Shown one piece after another: positions 18,292 to 27,449 of a stretch of DNA of 50,383 bases. Below the pieces are notes generated by a model. It was not told the DNA's origin and did no database searches. It was given only the letters and a program-made list of their open reading frames with translations. Each line of letters begins with the position of its first letter. Position 1 is the first letter of the stretch. The position numbers and the translations under genes are program-made. The DNA lies in assembly GCF_002902565.1 (NCBI RefSeq), contig NZ_PPRC01000026.1, forward strand, positions 1 to 50,383. The letters are read 5' to 3'. This DNA comes from Staphylococcus petrasii. Its GTDB lineage: Bacteria; Bacillota; Bacilli; Staphylococcales; Staphylococcaceae.

Positions 18292-18298
18292 AATAGTA

Positions 18299-18327
18299 TT
18301 GTATAATGATAGAATAAATTTTATAAT
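18299..18327 (+). promoter_or_regulatory. Promoter of the MarR-type regulator gene
   Basis: TTGTAT and TATAAT are spaced 17 bases apart, about 33 bases before the start codon. Confidence 0.65.
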
Positions 18328-18359
18328 AGTAACAATTACAAAAGTGGAGTAGAACAGCT

Positions 18360-18779
18360 ATGTACAATCAACTAGAAAAACTTATCACATTAACGAATAA
18401 TGATCTTAATTTAGTAAATAGACGCTTTGGACAACGGACAGACATTACTAATGACCAGTTAGAATTATTGAGAATATTATATAATTATGATCGCTTATCT
18501 CAATACGATTTAACTATGAAGATTAGTAGAGAACAATCCATTGTTTCACGATGGATTAAGAAATTGGTTTATAAAGGCTATATTACAAGCCAACAATCAC
18601 ATGAGGATTTACGTTGTAAAGAATTATGTTTAACAGAAGAAGCACGTGATTTAATTAAGCAAATTAATACTGCAAGATGTGAATTAATTGAAGCACGATG
18701 CCAATGTTTATCCAAAAAAGAAATTGAAAATTTAAACTCATTATTGAATAAATTAAATAGTCGTCATATATATTTTTAA
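18360..18779 (+). CDS. MarR/SarA-family transcriptional regulator (AtlR-like position)
   Basis: Winged-helix DNA-binding protein, 139 residues. The helix-turn-helix covers about residues 38-75 (LSQYDLTMKISREQSIVSRWIKKLV), followed by the wing YITSQQSHEDLRCKELCLT. The C-terminal helix carries several cysteines (residues about 76, 81, 103 and 111), which could be redox-sensitive. In S. aureus the gene at this place next to atl has been called atlR, a repressor of atl; I apply that only by position. The promoter palindrome it shares with the acyltransferase gene suggests autoregulation and control of that neighbour. Confidence 0.8.
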   Translation: MYNQLEKLITLTNNDLNLVNRRFGQRTDITNDQLELLRILYNYDRLSQYDLTMKISREQSIVSRWIKKLVYKGYITSQQSHEDLRCKELCLTEEARDLIKQINTARCELIEARCQCLSKKEIENLNSLLNKLNSRHIYF

Positions 18780-18784
18780 AATGA

Positions 18785-18836
18785 AACCCTATGTCATCTC
18801 GCTTGATTAAACGTGTGATGGCATAGGGTTATTTTA
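18785..18836 (+). terminator. Terminator of the MarR-type gene
   Basis: AACCCTATGTCATC (18785-18798) pairs with GATGGCATAGGGTT (18817-18830), one wobble, followed by ATTTTAA. Confidence 0.8.
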
Positions 18837-18850
18837 ATACAGAGAAAAGT

Positions 18851-18888
18851 ATAAGAGGTGCGTTACGCTTTGATAACGCACCTCTTAT
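18851..18888 (-). terminator. Terminator of atl
   Basis: A perfect 15-base-pair stem ATAAGAGGTGCGTTA/TAACGCACCTCTTAT with an 8-base loop lies just after the atl stop codon, with short T-rich tails in both directions. Confidence 0.85.
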
Positions 18889-18905
18889 ATTTTTAATTTA
18901 AGTTA

Positions 18906-21900
18906 TTATTTAATATAACTTGTGATTTCGAAATATTTACCTACTGTTTTGATTTTATCGTAAAACGATTTTAAAATTTCAGCGTTAAGGTTTGCCCAAT
19001 TGATATCAGTTGCATATTGGTGTGTACCTGGGTGATCAGGGTTCCAACGCATTTTGTAAAGAGTATTTTGACCAGCTTTAATATAATCTTGACCGATGAA
19101 CTTAGCACCACCGATGATAGCTTTAGATACTGAGTTCCATCCAGCATTTTTAGCATAATTAACAGCACTTGCAATAGGGTTACTATCATAAGCTGCAATA
19201 CCAAATACATTATAGTATTTGTTCGCATTTTTAGTAGTCACTTTATTATTCACTACATCGGCACCTTTAGCTAATTGTGATTGACCATTTCCAGTTTCAA
19301 GTAAAGCATGAGCAATTAAGTAAATTTCATTAATTCCTGCTGCTTTAGCTGCGTCACTAAATGCTTGACCTTGATTTTCAAGCACGCCTTTACCTTTAAG
19401 TAACGTATTCATGCTTGCTACTGATAAGTTTTGTGGACGATCTAAACGTAAGAATTGATATTTAAGTGTATTATCTTTAGATAAAGTTTCAGGATTCATT
19501 GCATTTTTAATTTCACTAGCTGAAGCATTTGACCATCCATATCCATTACGTTGAACTTGTGGTTTTGCACCATAAGCATTTTGTTGTTTCGCCACAGCTT
19601 GGTTTAATGTTTGATATGATTTTGAACTTTTAACTAATTGTTTTTTTAAATCTGTATCTTTAATCCATACATATTTACCGTTACTTAATTTACCATAGTA
19701 CCAAGTTTTGCCATTAACGACTTTACGCTTAGTCACATGGAAAGGTTGTTCATTATACGGTTTCAAAGCATAAGCTTTCGCTGAAGAAGGTGAGTCATAG
19801 TAAAAGCTATTTGCACTATCAATAATTAAATCATCGTTATAATTTTCAGCATTATCAACAGTAGTGTTAGCTGTTAAATCATTTTGCGCGATCCAACCTG
19901 TTTTACCATTTACTGTGCCGTAGTAATAAGTTGTATTGCCAATAGTAGCAGCTTTTGAAACTTTGAATGTTTGGTTCGCTAAATTTTTATTATCTAAACG
20001 TTGTTGTGGTGTACCCCAAGCTACTGAATAAAGTCCGTTATTTGCTTTATTAACAGTATAAGTACCAGAAACTTTTTGTTCATTACTTAATGATTGAACA
20101 TTTAAGTCTTTAACGTTGAACCAACCTAAAGGTGTATTTTGAGTTGGATTTTGTAATAGAACATAAGTGTTATCATCTATTGTTCTTTCTTTAGTTACTT
20201 TATAAGTTTTATTAGCGTATTTCGCTGCATTTTTACCGTTTTTATCATAAACAGTAGCACGGATACCCTCATTTTTAGCATTCACTTGTGCCATACCAGA
20301 TACCGTTTGTGTTGTAGCAGATTTAGTAGCTGTAGCAGATTTAGTAGCTGTAGCAGGTTTAGCAGCTGCAGCAAATTTAGCATTGATACGAGGTTTAACC
20401 ACATCATTGGCATTAACCCAGCCCCATACATTATTAACTACACCATGAAGGTACTTATCTTTACCAATTTGAACTGTATCGATTGATCTTAGTTCTTGAT
20501 TGCTTTTAGTAGTAGTCGTTTTGATTTGGTTTTTGCTGCCCCAAGGCGTACTATACACATTTGCATTCTTATTTAATTTATAAGAAGTGACATCTGTTTT
20601 AGTAGGTGTAGCTGTCTTCACAGAAATATCTGATGATGGGACCCATCCACGCAATTGACCACTATTGTAATCAGAAATTAAGTAAAAATCTTGATTATTT
20701 AAATTAGCTTTTTTAGTGATACGATACGTATTACCGTTAAGTTCAGGATTTGCTTTAGCAGCCTTATCGTAAACTGTTGTATATGCACCTTTACTCTTAG
20801 TTGAAACTTGACCAAGGGTATTTTTTAAGTCTGAAACTTTCATTACATTTGCTTTAGGTGCTGAATATGGGCTTAAGTAATATTGACTTACCCAACCATT
20901 TTGTCCGTTAACTGAACCATATAAATAAGTAGCTGTGCCTACTTGTTGAGATTTAGTTGCTTTAAATGGTGCAGTATTTGATTTAGAAACAGTGCCTGCT
21001 TTTTGATTGTAATTACCCCAAGGTACTGTATATAACGTTGAACCAGGTTTAATAGTATAAGATTGGTTAACTTTTACTGGAGATTTAACAGTATTGTAAG
21101 TTGTTTCGTTTTGTTTAACCCAGCCGTATGTTTTGCCACTATTATAATCAGAAAGCAAGTAATATTTGTCTGAACCTAATTGAGCTGATTTAGTAACTGA
21201 TAATGTATTATGAACTTGGTCAGTAGCTTTTCCTTTATCATCGTAAACAGTAGTGTAAACACCACTATTATCCGTATTGATTTGAGCTAAGCCAGTAGTT
21301 GGTTTAACAGTTAACTTGTCATTTTTAGCAGTGTTTGAACTGTTATTTCCTTTACTACTATTGTTGTTATTAGTACCTGAATTGTTATTTGAAGTATTAC
21401 TTGATGTTGTGCCCCAAGGTGCTACTTGTCCAGTTTTAATTAAATATTTTTCATTAATTAAATCGTATAATTCATCATAGCTATAGTTATGTGCTTGGAA
21501 GTAAGCATGTGGATCTGAATGGTCAGAGCCACCTAAGTAACGACTAACAGCGTAATGTGTCCATACTGTACCTTGACCATCATACTCGGCACTATCTGGT
21601 TGTAAATCATAGTATTGTAATTGAGTAGCGGCATAATCCGCATAGTTATTCATTGAGCGTGCGAATGAATCATAGTCATGAGTATGCACGATTTCAACGT
21701 TGATGTAACGTTCGTTACCTTGCGGACCTGCGCCCCAAGATAAGTAATCTGTTGGTGCTGTTTCAATGATACGATCACCATCAACAAAAGCATGTACAAA
21801 AGCGTTTTGATAGTTATTCTTCATATAATTGATTTCGCCTTCGATAGTAGAGTTATCGTTAGCAGTATCATGGACAACAATTCCTTCAGGTTTACCTACA

Positions 21901-23123
21901 CCGTTACGATAGCCATATTGAGGAAAATAAGATGTATAATCTTCTTCAATTCTTGGCGCTTGGAAATTGTGAGAACGAATATAATTGTTAATTGATGAAC
22001 TCACTTGTGGTTTATATTTAGGTAATGATGAAGTAGTCGCATAACGTTTTACAGCACGAACGTTAGTAGCAGGGCCACCTTTACCACCTACAGATTTAAC
22101 AGCTGAATCACCAGTTGTTGGTTGAGCATAAGTTGTTACGTTTTTATTTGTTTTATTTTGTGTTTGTGCGTTAGTTGTAGGGTTAGTTTGTTTAGTTTGT
22201 GTTGATGCTGTGTTATTTTGAGCTGATGCTTTACTTGTTTTAGTTGTGTCGTTTTGAGTCTTAAGTTGTTCATTATTTTGTGTAGCAGTTGTGTTTTTCG
22301 CATTTACTGCTGAATTAGTATTTGCTTTTTGAACATTAGTTGTTTGTGTGCTGTTTTGAGTCTTGTTGACACTATTATTTGAATTTAATGTTGTAGATGT
22401 TTGAGCTTTAGGTTGTGCTTGTGTAGCTGTGTTAGCTTTTGAGACATCTTGTTTTTGAGTATTTTGATTCGTATTAGCAACAGCTGATTGTTGTTTGTTG
22501 CTATTACTATTTTGAGTTGTAGCTGCTTTATTAGATTGTGATGCATTACTATTTTGTGTCGTCACGTTTTGATTACTATTTAAGTTTTGTTGATTAGATA
22601 CGACTTGATTTTTCTGTTGTGATGCAGTTTGTGTATTATTATTTGAATTTGTTGTATTTGATTGTTGAGCGTTATTTGCTTGAGTAGCGTTTGATGCTTG
22701 TGCACTACTTGTTTTATTAGTTGTAGTATTATTAGTTGCAACATTATTGTTTGTAGCTGCTTTGTTCACATTTGTATTGCTTGAATATGCAACACTAGTA
22801 TTGTTTTGAGCCTTAGATTGGCTATTTGAATTATGTAAATTATCTAAGTTAGCATCATATGTACGAACATTAGAAGAAGTGTTAGCTTTTACTTCAGATG
22901 GATTGTGATAAGCTTGAACGCCAGAAATATTTTGAGTTGACTGTGTTACTTGTTGTTTCGCTTGTGTAGCACCTTTTAATTGATGTTGATCGTCAACTAC
23001 ATTTTTAGCGTCAGCATTAGTTTGATTGTTTTCAGCTGCATGAGCTTGGTGTGATGTAAATGCAGCACCAAATAGGGTAATTGCAATCATTGAAGGCAAT
23101 TTAAGGTTGAATTTTTTTGTCAT
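18906..23123 (-). CDS. atl: Bifunctional autolysin Atl (amidase plus glucosaminidase)
   Basis: Secreted peptidoglycan hydrolase for daughter-cell separation, processed into amidase and glucosaminidase. The 1405 residues contain a signal peptide (1-29, ending AHA), a Thr/Asn/Gln/Ala-rich propeptide to about 340, an amidase-2 domain at about 380-575 (zinc His418 in VVHDTAND; later VHTHDYD and SDHSDPHAYF), three pairs of GW/SH3-like wall-binding repeats to about 1215, and a C-terminal glucosaminidase with catalytic-type Glu1276 in HALLETGNG. I chose the ATG at 23123 because GGAG sits in the upstream codons. It is longer than S. aureus Atl (1256), mainly through the propeptide. Confidence 0.97.
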   Translation of the reverse strand: MTKKFNLKLPSMIAITLFGAAFTSHQAHAAENNQTNADAKNVVDDQHQLKGATQAKQQVTQSTQNISGVQAYHNPSEVKANTSSNVRTYDANLDNLHNSNSQSKAQNNTSVAYSSNTNVNKAATNNNVATNNTTTNKTSSAQASNATQANNAQQSNTTNSNNNTQTASQQKNQVVSNQQNLNSNQNVTTQNSNASQSNKAATTQNSNSNKQQSAVANTNQNTQKQDVSKANTATQAQPKAQTSTTLNSNNSVNKTQNSTQTTNVQKANTNSAVNAKNTTATQNNEQLKTQNDTTKTSKASAQNNTASTQTKQTNPTTNAQTQNKTNKNVTTYAQPTTGDSAVKSVGGKGGPATNVRAVKRYATTSSLPKYKPQVSSSINNYIRSHNFQAPRIEEDYTSYFPQYGYRNGVGKPEGIVVHDTANDNSTIEGEINYMKNNYQNAFVHAFVDGDRIIETAPTDYLSWGAGPQGNERYINVEIVHTHDYDSFARSMNNYADYAATQLQYYDLQPDSAEYDGQGTVWTHYAVSRYLGGSDHSDPHAYFQAHNYSYDELYDLINEKYLIKTGQVAPWGTTSSNTSNNNSGTNNNNSSKGNNSSNTAKNDKLTVKPTTGLAQINTDNSGVYTTVYDDKGKATDQVHNTLSVTKSAQLGSDKYYLLSDYNSGKTYGWVKQNETTYNTVKSPVKVNQSYTIKPGSTLYTVPWGNYNQKAGTVSKSNTAPFKATKSQQVGTATYLYGSVNGQNGWVSQYYLSPYSAPKANVMKVSDLKNTLGQVSTKSKGAYTTVYDKAAKANPELNGNTYRITKKANLNNQDFYLISDYNSGQLRGWVPSSDISVKTATPTKTDVTSYKLNKNANVYSTPWGSKNQIKTTTTKSNQELRSIDTVQIGKDKYLHGVVNNVWGWVNANDVVKPRINAKFAAAAKPATATKSATATKSATTQTVSGMAQVNAKNEGIRATVYDKNGKNAAKYANKTYKVTKERTIDDNTYVLLQNPTQNTPLGWFNVKDLNVQSLSNEQKVSGTYTVNKANNGLYSVAWGTPQQRLDNKNLANQTFKVSKAATIGNTTYYYGTVNGKTGWIAQNDLTANTTVDNAENYNDDLIIDSANSFYYDSPSSAKAYALKPYNEQPFHVTKRKVVNGKTWYYGKLSNGKYVWIKDTDLKKQLVKSSKSYQTLNQAVAKQQNAYGAKPQVQRNGYGWSNASASEIKNAMNPETLSKDNTLKYQFLRLDRPQNLSVASMNTLLKGKGVLENQGQAFSDAAKAAGINEIYLIAHALLETGNGQSQLAKGADVVNNKVTTKNANKYYNVFGIAAYDSNPIASAVNYAKNAGWNSVSKAIIGGAKFIGQDYIKAGQNTLYKMRWNPDHPGTHQYATDINWANLNAEILKSFYDKIKTVGKYFEITSYIK
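20313..20382 (-). repeat. 18-base tandem repeat inside atl
   Basis: About 3.9 copies of an 18-base unit (plus strand TGTAGCAGATTTAGTAGC) encode a six-residue linker repeat of the type KSATAT between two repeat modules (residues about 914-937). The first two copies are identical, so copy number could change by slippage without breaking the frame. Confidence 0.9.
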
Positions 23124-23422
23124 TTTTTTACTCCTCACAAATTTCTTTATACTTCGTATAATTTTTACTACTCCACCATTATAATAATTATTCGTTTGTT
23201 AATAATTAATTTAACTATATTGTAAACTAACTTTAATTTTTCTTTTTATTTTTTAACAAAAAATAATTATACTAACGGTGGCTAAAAAGCTAAGAATAAA
23301 ATACTAAACATTTTAAATATCAATTATTTTTAGAAAAATATTTATTTTACATTGGTATTTATATGTTTAGTTAAACGATAGAGATAAATTTAATTGCTTA
23401 CTAGTGTAAGTAGAATTAAGGA
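23124..23422. other. Intergenic region upstream of atl
   Basis: About 300 bases of very AT-rich DNA holding the atl promoter. A minus-strand TATAAT lies at 23178-23183; no good -35 is at standard spacing. TGTAAA-N5-TTTAAT at 23221-23237 is one base from the WalR consensus TGTWAH-N5-TGTWAH, which would suit an autolysin gene, but this is weak. I see no ORF with a start signal. Confidence 0.45.
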
Positions 23423-23845
23423 TTAGATATTTTTATACATTTTAATATGTTCAATATTTTCCTCTAAAAATATCTCACCTGTAGGGGTGTAACCTAATTT
23501 TTCGTAAAAACCTTGGGCTTGTGTTTGAGCATTTAAAACAAGACGCTGATGTCCTTGTTCTTTAGCAAAGCGCTCTGTAGCAGTCATTAAAGCATGCCCA
23601 TAGCCATATTTACGATATTCTTTTAAGATGGCCACACGTTCTATTTTAACAACATCTTCAAAAGGTCGAAACCGTGCACAAGCAAATGGTTGGTGATCTT
23701 GATCGTACCCAATAATGTGAGTAGATTGTTCTTCAAATTCATCGAGTTCGTTTTCAAGAGGCACTCCTTGTTCTTTCACAAATACTTCTTTTCTAATTGC
23801 AAAGCAGGCTGATAACATATCTTTATTTTTTACAATTTCAAACAT
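23423..23845 (-). CDS. GNAT-family acetyltransferase (YjcF-like)
   Basis: A 140-residue single-domain N-acetyltransferase. It begins MFEIVKNKDMLSACFAIRKEVFVKEQGVP, the opening typical of the ElaA/YjcF branch, and has motif A as RVAILKEYRKYGYGHALM near residues 70-88 and the end NAQTQAQGFYEKLGYTP near 100-117. Substrate is unknown. AAGGAG precedes the ATG. It is separate from the DUF2538 gene, with a terminator between them. Confidence 0.85.
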   Translation of the reverse strand: MFEIVKNKDMLSACFAIRKEVFVKEQGVPLENELDEFEEQSTHIIGYDQDHQPFACARFRPFEDVVKIERVAILKEYRKYGYGHALMTATERFAKEQGHQRLVLNAQTQAQGFYEKLGYTPTGEIFLEENIEHIKMYKNI

Positions 23846-23934
23846 TGTTTAGTTCTCCTTTTTTAAAAAATTAGTATTAGTCAAGATGAATATAAATATA
23901 GGGTTATTCTATATTAGATAATGATATAAAAATA

Positions 23935-23990
23935 GAGCGGACCAGAAATCAATAGTAATTAAATAGATTTCCTCGGCCCGCTCATTGCAT
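23935..23990 (-). terminator. Terminator of the lcpB-DUF2538 unit
   Basis: On the minus strand GAGCGGGCC and GAAATC pair with GATTTC and GGTCCGCTC around a small bulge, followed by ATTTTTAT. Confidence 0.8.
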
Positions 23991-24002
23991 AAATGTTTAT
24001 GA

Positions 24003-24473
24003 TTAAAGAGCTTCTTGACGCACGATGGCACAGTATTGCCAAAAAATTCTAAGTTGCGCAATATTCCAGTTGTTCATTCCCATAGTAAAGCCAGAAGGTT
24101 TAAATAAGTTGACATCAGTAACTTCTAACGCCGCTGCAATTAAATATTGAAGCGGTATGCTGATATTTTGCATTGTTTCTGTAATGCCATTCTCATTGTA
24201 AACCCAAGAAAATGGTAGCTCTGATTCAAATACATCTACTTTATTGAAAATTTCTGGAAGAGCTACGATATAGCAAGCACCATTTACAACAGGGTTCTCT
24301 GACGTATTACCATAATACAATAATAAAGCTTCATAATTCTCACGATGTTCATGATTAACGTAGAAGAATTCATTTCTAAATAACGCCATATCTTTACTAT
24401 GAATGATTTGTTGTTCTAAAACATTGAACATCCCGTTGATATTGGCAACTTTTTCATATGTTTTACGTGACAT
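24003..24473 (-). CDS. DUF2538 family protein
   Basis: A 156-residue soluble protein of unknown function, beginning MSRKTYEKVANINGMFNVLEQ. It matches the DUF2538 family known mainly from staphylococci. No catalytic motif or membrane segment is visible. The start is the ATG at 24473, eight bases after AAAGGAG. It follows lcpB by 19 bases on the same strand and shares its terminator, so it is probably cotranscribed and may have an envelope-related role. Confidence 0.8.
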   Translation of the reverse strand: MSRKTYEKVANINGMFNVLEQQIIHSKDMALFRNEFFYVNHEHRENYEALLLYYGNTSENPVVNGACYIVALPEIFNKVDVFESELPFSWVYNENGITETMQNISIPLQYLIAAALEVTDVNLFKPSGFTMGMNNWNIAQLRIFWQYCAIVRQEAL

Positions 24474-24492
24474 TGTACGTGCTCCTTTCAAC

Positions 24493-25740
24493 TTAATATA
24501 ACTGATTGTTTTGATTATTATTATCTAATTCATTAGATTGATCTGGAATATACGTAGCGTCTGAGTTGTTATCATTTGAAGACGATTGGTTGGTATCGTC
24601 ATTTGTATTGTTTTGTTCATTATTGTAAGAATTAGTATCTTCCGTATTATTATCTGTTGCGTTATTATTTTTATCTTTTGAAGTTGTATCTTTTTGATTA
24701 TCTTTTAATAAAGACTGATCTAATGGTGTTAATGGAACTAATGAGCCATAATGCTTAATAACACGTTCATCTAAAAACTCTTTCTTATCTGTTATTTTAG
24801 ATAGTCCTAAATCTGAACGCAATAAATTTGAATATTTGGCGATACTATCCACGCTTGGATTATAGTAATAGATACCATCTAAGTAATCATCTTTACCTTT
24901 AAGTTGAGACTTTTTAAAGTCTATATCATCAGATAAATACATAGAAGCGAGACTTTTGATTTCTTGAGATGTTAAATTATGTTTCGCATTTTTACCCACG
25001 ATTTGAACTAATTCATCTAATTTACTATATGAATTTAAATCTTTTGCTTTTTGGAAAAGAAGTTTAATTAAATCCATTTGGCGTTCGCCACGTTTAAGAT
25101 CAGAATCATGATGGCGCGTTCTTGCTACAGCTAACGCTTCATCGCCATTAAGTTTTTGGTAGCCTTTTTTGATTTTAATTCTACCAGTGTCATCTGTGTT
25201 AGGTTCATTTAAATCATAAGGTACATCATAATAAATGCCACCAAGCTCATCAACTGCTTGAACAAATGCATCCATATTAATTCGAACGTAGTAGTCAACT
25301 GGTACGTTTAATGTTGCTTCTACAGAATCCATTGCAGCTATCGGACCACCATAAGCATGAGCATGGGTGATTTTATCGTAATAGCCGACCTTAGGAATAT
25401 AACTAATTGTATCACGGGGGATACTTAGTAATCTAATTTGATGTTTTTGAGGACTAAGGGTTGAAAGGATCATTGAATCTGTTCTTGAGTGTTCTGTAGT
25501 TTGACCATTTTTTCTACGGCCTTCATTATCATCAATACCTAAAAATAAAATTGAAACAGCATCTTTAGATGGGTCAACTTTTCCTTTTCTTAAGTTTGAT
25601 TCTCGATTGGCATCGTCTTTGCTATAAGAATCTTTCATAGCATCTTCAGAACTATGATATAAATTGATAATAAAAATTGCAGGAACCACTATAAGAACTA
25701 AAGTCAATAACATCATAAAGTATTTTAAAAATCGGTTCAT
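24493..25740 (-). CDS. lcpB: LytR-CpsA-Psr family glycopolymer transferase LcpB
   Basis: Membrane-anchored enzyme attaching wall teichoic acid or other glycopolymers to peptidoglycan. The 415-residue protein has an N-terminal membrane segment (about 5-27) and the LCP domain with LFLGIDD near residue 65, RTDSMILSTL near 85, RLLSIPRDT near 103, KITHAHAYGG near 122 and ARTRHHDSDLKRGERQ near 206-221. The last 65 or so residues are a disordered Asn/Asp/Thr-rich tail. Position beside atl and fmtA matches LcpB rather than LcpA (MsrR) or LcpC. The downstream DUF2538 gene is 19 bases away. Confidence 0.9.
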   Translation of the reverse strand: MNRFLKYFMMLLTLVLIVVPAIFIINLYHSSEDAMKDSYSKDDANRESNLRKGKVDPSKDAVSILFLGIDDNEGRRKNGQTTEHSRTDSMILSTLSPQKHQIRLLSIPRDTISYIPKVGYYDKITHAHAYGGPIAAMDSVEATLNVPVDYYVRINMDAFVQAVDELGGIYYDVPYDLNEPNTDDTGRIKIKKGYQKLNGDEALAVARTRHHDSDLKRGERQMDLIKLLFQKAKDLNSYSKLDELVQIVGKNAKHNLTSQEIKSLASMYLSDDIDFKKSQLKGKDDYLDGIYYYNPSVDSIAKYSNLLRSDLGLSKITDKKEFLDERVIKHYGSLVPLTPLDQSLLKDNQKDTTSKDKNNNATDNNTEDTNSYNNEQNNTNDDTNQSSSNDNNSDATYIPDQSNELDNNNQNNQLY

Positions 25741-26192
25741 AACTTTTGCTCCTATACTAAATTTTTAATAGTTATCAGTTAAATTAAGAAATTATAAACT
25801 ATTATCTTATTTATAGAGGTTATATTTCCTATTTTTATTTAAAATAATATATTTTTCACTAAGATGACTTAAATTGCTTAAATTTTTAAATAATCTTTAA
25901 CTCTCATAACCATAAATTGTATTACTCTTTGGGTGAAATTACAACTTAAATTTTGTAACAAATAAATGGATAGAAGTTAAATTATTATTTCCACTTAAGC
26001 TTATTTAAATGAAAATATATTTTACTTTATCGGGCTAAAGGATGATGTACTTTTTTAGAAAAAGAGTATGATAAGTTAAAGATGAATTCTTTTATAGCAT
26101 AATATATAATATAAAATAATAAGTGAATATAAATTAAATGGATAACTTAATTTTATTATAGCGATATCCGTTTAATTATAAAGAGGCAACAG
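25741..26192. other. Intergenic region between lcpB and fmtA
   Basis: This 452-base AT-rich stretch separates divergent genes and must hold both promoters. Candidate -10 boxes are TATAAT on the minus strand at 25791-25796 (lcpB) and TATAAT on the plus strand at 26105-26110 (fmtA), neither with a good -35. I see no ORF with a ribosome binding site and no clear hairpin. Confidence 0.5.
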
Positions 26193-27368
26193 ATGAAGAC
26201 AAATAAAATTAAAGCAGTATTTTTTACAGTAGTATTATGTGTGCTAGTTTTATTGATTATCATTTTCTCAATGAAACTAATCAGCGCTAGACAAAAACAA
26301 AGCGAATATAATAAAGAAAATGATAATAAAATGTATCTTTTAAATAGAGATAAAGAGCCAAAGAAAATTCAGCATTTAAAAACGGTTGAAGCGAACGATA
26401 TTAATATGAAAAACATTGATACATATTTAAACGATGTACAATTTAACGGCTCAATCACAATCCTTGATCGTGGGAAATTAGTCTTAAACAAAGGCTATGG
26501 CTACCGTAATATTAAAAAAGGTGTTAAAAACACACCAGATACAATGTATTTAATTGGTTCAGCTCAAAAATTTACTACAGGCTTAATATTAAAAAAATTA
26601 GAATTAGAAAATAAAATCAATATTAATGATCCAGTAACTAAATACCTTCCATGGTTTAAAACTTCTAAGACGATTACTTTAAAAGATTTAATGTTACATA
26701 GAAGTGGGTTGTATAAATTTGAGGCTTCTCCAAAGTCTAAAAGTTTAGATAGTGCAGTGCACATGATTCAACAAAGAGGCATTGATAATAAGTTTTATCA
26801 TAAACATTTATATAATGATGCAAACTATTTAGTTTTAGCACAAGTAATTGAAAAAGTTACACATAAGTCATATGTTGAAAATTATTATGAAGACATTGCT
26901 AAGCCAAATGGTTTAGAGAATAGTGCATTTTTCAATGAAAAACCTTACCAAAAATATATGGCTACTGGCTACAAGATTATCAACAATAAGCTTAAAACGA
27001 TGCATCCAAATATTTTAGACCAGTACTATGGTGCAGGTAATTTATTTATGACAACGTATGACATGGCACAGTTAGTTCAGAACTTGCAACAAAATAAAAT
27101 ATTTAATGAATCTACAACAACGCCTTTATTACAACAAATGGGAAGCACAATGTATCCAGAATCGTATCGTTATGGTTTTTACGTTAGTCCACAACGTGAT
27201 CGTATTAATGGGGTATTTTTCGGACAAATATTCACTGTGTACTTTAACCAACGTTACACGGTTGTAATGGGAACTAATATTGCAAATGAGAACAAAGTTT
27301 CAAATGAAAATAAAATCTCCCATATTTATGATAGATTATTAAATCAAACATCATATTACAGTTACTAA
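26193..27368 (+). CDS. fmtA: Teichoic acid D-Ala esterase FmtA
   Basis: Penicillin-recognising, beta-lactamase-fold esterase that removes D-Ala from teichoic acids. The 391-residue protein has an N-terminal membrane segment (about 8-30) and the catalytic domain. Active-site residues Ser123-x-x-Lys126 (GSAQK) and Tyr207-x-Asp209 (YND) lie exactly four positions from the published S. aureus Ser127/Lys130 and Tyr211/Asp213, which supports FmtA rather than a generic class C-like hydrolase. AAAGAGG precedes the ATG. Loss or overexpression of FmtA alters methicillin resistance in S. aureus. It ends at a strong terminator. Confidence 0.9.
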   Translation: MKTNKIKAVFFTVVLCVLVLLIIIFSMKLISARQKQSEYNKENDNKMYLLNRDKEPKKIQHLKTVEANDINMKNIDTYLNDVQFNGSITILDRGKLVLNKGYGYRNIKKGVKNTPDTMYLIGSAQKFTTGLILKKLELENKININDPVTKYLPWFKTSKTITLKDLMLHRSGLYKFEASPKSKSLDSAVHMIQQRGIDNKFYHKHLYNDANYLVLAQVIEKVTHKSYVENYYEDIAKPNGLENSAFFNEKPYQKYMATGYKIINNKLKTMHPNILDQYYGAGNLFMTTYDMAQLVQNLQQNKIFNESTTTPLLQQMGSTMYPESYRYGFYVSPQRDRINGVFFGQIFTVYFNQRYTVVMGTNIANENKVSNENKISHIYDRLLNQTSYYSY

Positions 27369-27376
27369 AAAGCAAC

Positions 27377-27436
27377 AACGCTGTATTGATTTAGAATGAA
27401 TACTAATTATTCACTCTAACAATACAGCGTTATCTT
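27377..27436. terminator. Bidirectional terminator between fmtA and nucleoside hydrolase
   Basis: AACGCTGTATTG (27377-27388) pairs perfectly with CAATACAGCGTT (27420-27431) across a 31-base loop that itself contains AGAATGAAT/ATTCACTCT. The genes converge here. Confidence 0.8.
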
Positions 27437-27449
27437 TATGTGCAAAATA

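Noticed and set aside
20286..20486. Plus-strand frame with CSRFSS repeats inside atl
   Set aside because: It is the reverse frame of the 18-base atl repeat, with no start signal and no family resemblance.
22090..22960. Low-complexity Asn/Gln/Thr coding as a CRISPR or satellite array
   Set aside because: No regular repeat-spacer spacing; it is the normal disordered propeptide of Atl in an unbroken frame.
24493..24700. Asn/Asp-rich C-terminus of LcpB as a frameshift artefact
   Set aside because: Codon use and frame stay coherent to the stop; such tails are common in this family.
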